6,837 nt of DNA from IMCC26077 sp044344975 (GTDB lineage Bacteria; Actinomycetota; Actinomycetes; Nanopelagicales; Nanopelagicaceae): positions 1-6,837 of the forward strand of contig JBIJBY010000065.1 in NCBI GenBank assembly GCA_044344975.1, in the 5' to 3' direction. Of the stretch, positions 5,933-6,837 are shown one piece after another; the first letter of the stretch is position 1; each line of letters begins with the position of its first letter. The position numbers and the translations under genes are program-made. The notes beneath the pieces were generated by a model that worked only from the letters and a program-made list of their open reading frames with translations, searched no databases and was not told the DNA's origin.

Positions 5933-6378
5933 ATCCCAGCAGTACAAGCAAGATCGCGCACAGTGAGCGCCATTTCATACATATCTTTTGAGGTTCGCGA
6001 TAACTTATCAAAGGTATCCAAAAGCGCAGCTTTCGATTTAGCAAGTTCATCTTTATCTGCTTGCGTCAGGCTGGTATCTGCTTCTGCAGTGGCGAATTGT
6101 GCTAAGAGGTCAGCTTTTTCTTGAAGTTTCTTAGCATAAGCTCTCTTTCCAGCAAGATATTGTTTATTGGAATCAATACACTCTTTGAAGAGCCAAGTGT
6201 TTTTCGCTCTCTTTACAGTGGGATTCTTCTGGCAGATGTAATCAAAGCCTGCAATCTTCGCGCGTTGATTAGTTTTCTTGCATGGACCGCCTGGCTTATT
6301 CGCAGCTTGCGCTGGCACACTTACCAGCCCTAGAAGTAAGAATGTAGTAGCTGCGAGTGCGATAAGGCGTTTAGTCAT
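5929..6378 (-). CDS. Small secreted cysteine-containing protein of unknown function
   Basis: A 149-residue protein I do not recognise. It opens with a Sec signal peptide: basic MTKR, a hydrophobic core (5-21), and a cleavage site after AQA or AQAA (23-26). The mature part begins with a compact motif, Cys33 and Cys49 with Gly44, Phe45, Tyr47 and Trp62 nearby, which resembles a short two-cysteine module I have seen in exported actinobacterial proteins (recollection, not verified). Two further cysteines are Cys67 and Cys145, so two disulfides are possible. Residues 70-140 are rich in Lys, Ala, Leu, Asp and Glu and look like a helical hairpin or coiled coil. There is no lipobox, no sortase signal and no membrane segment after the signal, so it is likely free in the cell-wall space. 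It lies 78 bases downstream of the dehydrogenase gene on the same strand but seems to have its own promoter. Confidence 0.82.
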   Translation of the reverse strand: MTKRLIALAATTFLLLGLVSVPAQAANKPGGPCKKTNQRAKIAGFDYICQKNPTVKRAKNTWLFKECIDSNKQYLAGKRAYAKKLQEKADLLAQFATAEADTSLTQADKDELAKSKAALLDTFDKLSRTSKDMYEMALTVRDLACTAGI

Positions 6379-6384
6379 AGGCAG

Positions 6385-6390
6385 AGCCTA
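6385..6390 (-). promoter_or_regulatory. -10 box of the secreted-protein gene, probably leaderless
   Basis: On the minus strand TAGGCT (6390-6385) ends exactly 6 bases before the ATG at 6378, so transcription would begin on the start codon. The AGGAAG-type purine run further upstream is too far away to serve as a ribosome site. I see no clear -35. Confidence 0.42.
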
Positions 6391-6397
6391 ACTTTTC

Positions 6398-6451
6398 TTC
6401 CTGTGAAATCCCGGTATTTATCGCCGTTGTACTTGGGTATTTCCTGTGAAA
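6398..6451. repeat. Paired 11-base direct repeat TTCCTGTGAAA, candidate operator
   Basis: TTCCTGTGAAA occurs exactly at 6398-6408 and 6441-6451, 43 bases apart start to start, about four helical turns. Each copy is itself nearly symmetric: TTTC-N4-GAAA at 6440-6451 is a perfect dyad, and the other copy has one mismatch. The proximal copy sits just upstream of the -10 box of the secreted-protein gene; the distal one lies just before the stop codon of the dehydrogenase. Binding by a dimeric regulator is inference. Confidence 0.45.
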
Positions 6452-6456
6452 CTGGA

Positions 6457-6837
6457 CTATTTACGCTCTTTTCGGCGGACGGCAATCCCGGCTTTGCGAA
6501 CCAAAGAGCGAGGTAGATGACGGATAAGGAGATAAAGGGTTCGATATTGGCGCCCAGGAATCGATAGCGCATCGCCACGAAGGACTGCGTCAATCCCTTC
6601 ACGGACCACTCGATCCGCATCAAGCCAAAGCCAGTTCGGCAGGTTAGACATATTCATCTTGCCACGTTGGTGGAACTCAGTATGTGTGAAACCCGGCGCT
6701 AGTGCAGTGACGTGAATGTTTTCTGGCGCTAAATCTACGGAGAGATATTCGGAAAAAACTGTGACCCATGATTTAGATGCGCTATAAGTGCTGGCTGCTA
6801 TCCAGCCCGCCACGCTACTCACATTAATAATGTATCC
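6457..6837 (-). CDS. Short-chain dehydrogenase/reductase, C-terminal part (cut by window edge)
   Basis: The last 126 residues of an NAD(P)-dependent oxidoreductase; the reading frame runs open off the window, so the N-terminal nucleotide-binding half is missing from view. Seen here are the strand and active-site segment INVSSVAG (4-11 of the visible part, probable catalytic Ser8), the catalytic YSASK (Tyr18, Lys22), and the PGFTHTEF loop (49-55 region) after the sixth strand. The GTG at 6822, which could pass for a start, is an internal Val of the active-site motif. The tail (about 96-126) is basic and partly hydrophobic (TLYLLIRHL, then RRKERK), which could bring the protein to the membrane. 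The general pattern fits actinobacterial SDRs of the broad COG0300 kind, where substrates are seldom known, so I give no substrate. Confidence 0.88.
   Translation of the reverse strand, partial: GYIINVSSVAGWIAASTYSASKSWVTVFSEYLSVDLAPENIHVTALAPGFTHTEFHQRGKMNMSNLPNWLWLDADRVVREGIDAVLRGDALSIPGRQYRTLYLLIRHLPRSLVRKAGIAVRRKERK

Noticed and set aside
6375..6623. An 82-codon minus-strand frame between the secreted protein and the dehydrogenase.
   Set aside because: It is out of frame with, and antisense to nothing but, the clear dehydrogenase C-terminus on the same strand; no motif or start signal supports it.
6822..6837. GTG at 6822 as a true start of a short dehydrogenase.
   Set aside because: The frame continues upstream as GYIIN, which joins VSSVAG to form the normal dehydrogenase active-site strand, so the GTG is an internal valine.

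Overview
The window reads as a compact, gene-dense stretch of an actinobacterial chromosome. The citrate synthase matches the actinobacterial CitA (citrate synthase 2) type almost throughout. The tightly packed genes, the convergent stop-codon overlaps, the intermediate GC (judged by eye, not counted) and the apparently leaderless promoters suggest a streamlined freshwater lineage, such as the acI/Nanopelagicales (Planktophila-like). That placement is inference; 'actinobacterium' is the firmer part.

Layout. Bases 74-2583 (+): a CitA-type citrate synthase is followed 32 bases later by a class I DNA photolyase, both with good Shine-Dalgarno sites. The photolyase overlaps by 17 bases, tail to tail, with a homospermidine synthase on the minus strand (2567-4021). 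Upstream of that gene on the same strand is a polytopic membrane diguanylate cyclase (4120-5424). A 79-base divergent spacer separates it from a Tat-exported Rieske-like protein on the plus strand (5504-5932). The Rieske gene meets a small secreted cysteine-containing protein of unknown function tail to tail with a 4-base overlap (5929-6378, minus). The window closes with the 3' part of a short-chain dehydrogenase gene (6457-6837, minus), cut by the window edge.

How they fit together. There is no single pathway here. The genes cover central carbon entry into the TCA cycle, light-driven repair of UV damage, polyamine synthesis, second-messenger signalling, and two exported proteins. The only functional juxtaposition worth considering is the cyclase upstream of the polyamine synthase on the same strand.

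Most notable in the raw sequence: (1) a near-perfect 45-base hairpin inside the photolyase 3' end, which also falls in the 3' flank of the opposing gene; (2) a Rieske-like protein whose second ligand motif is C-x6-H instead of C-x2-H; (3) -10 boxes exactly 6 bases from the ATG at two genes, implying leaderless mRNAs; (4) a photolyase with Tyr at the outer position of the tryptophan electron-transfer triad; (5) a repeated TTCCTGTGAAA element in front of the secreted-protein gene. I found no CRISPR, insertion sequence, phage, tRNA or rRNA signal. I see no convincing case for a wholly new multi-gene system.
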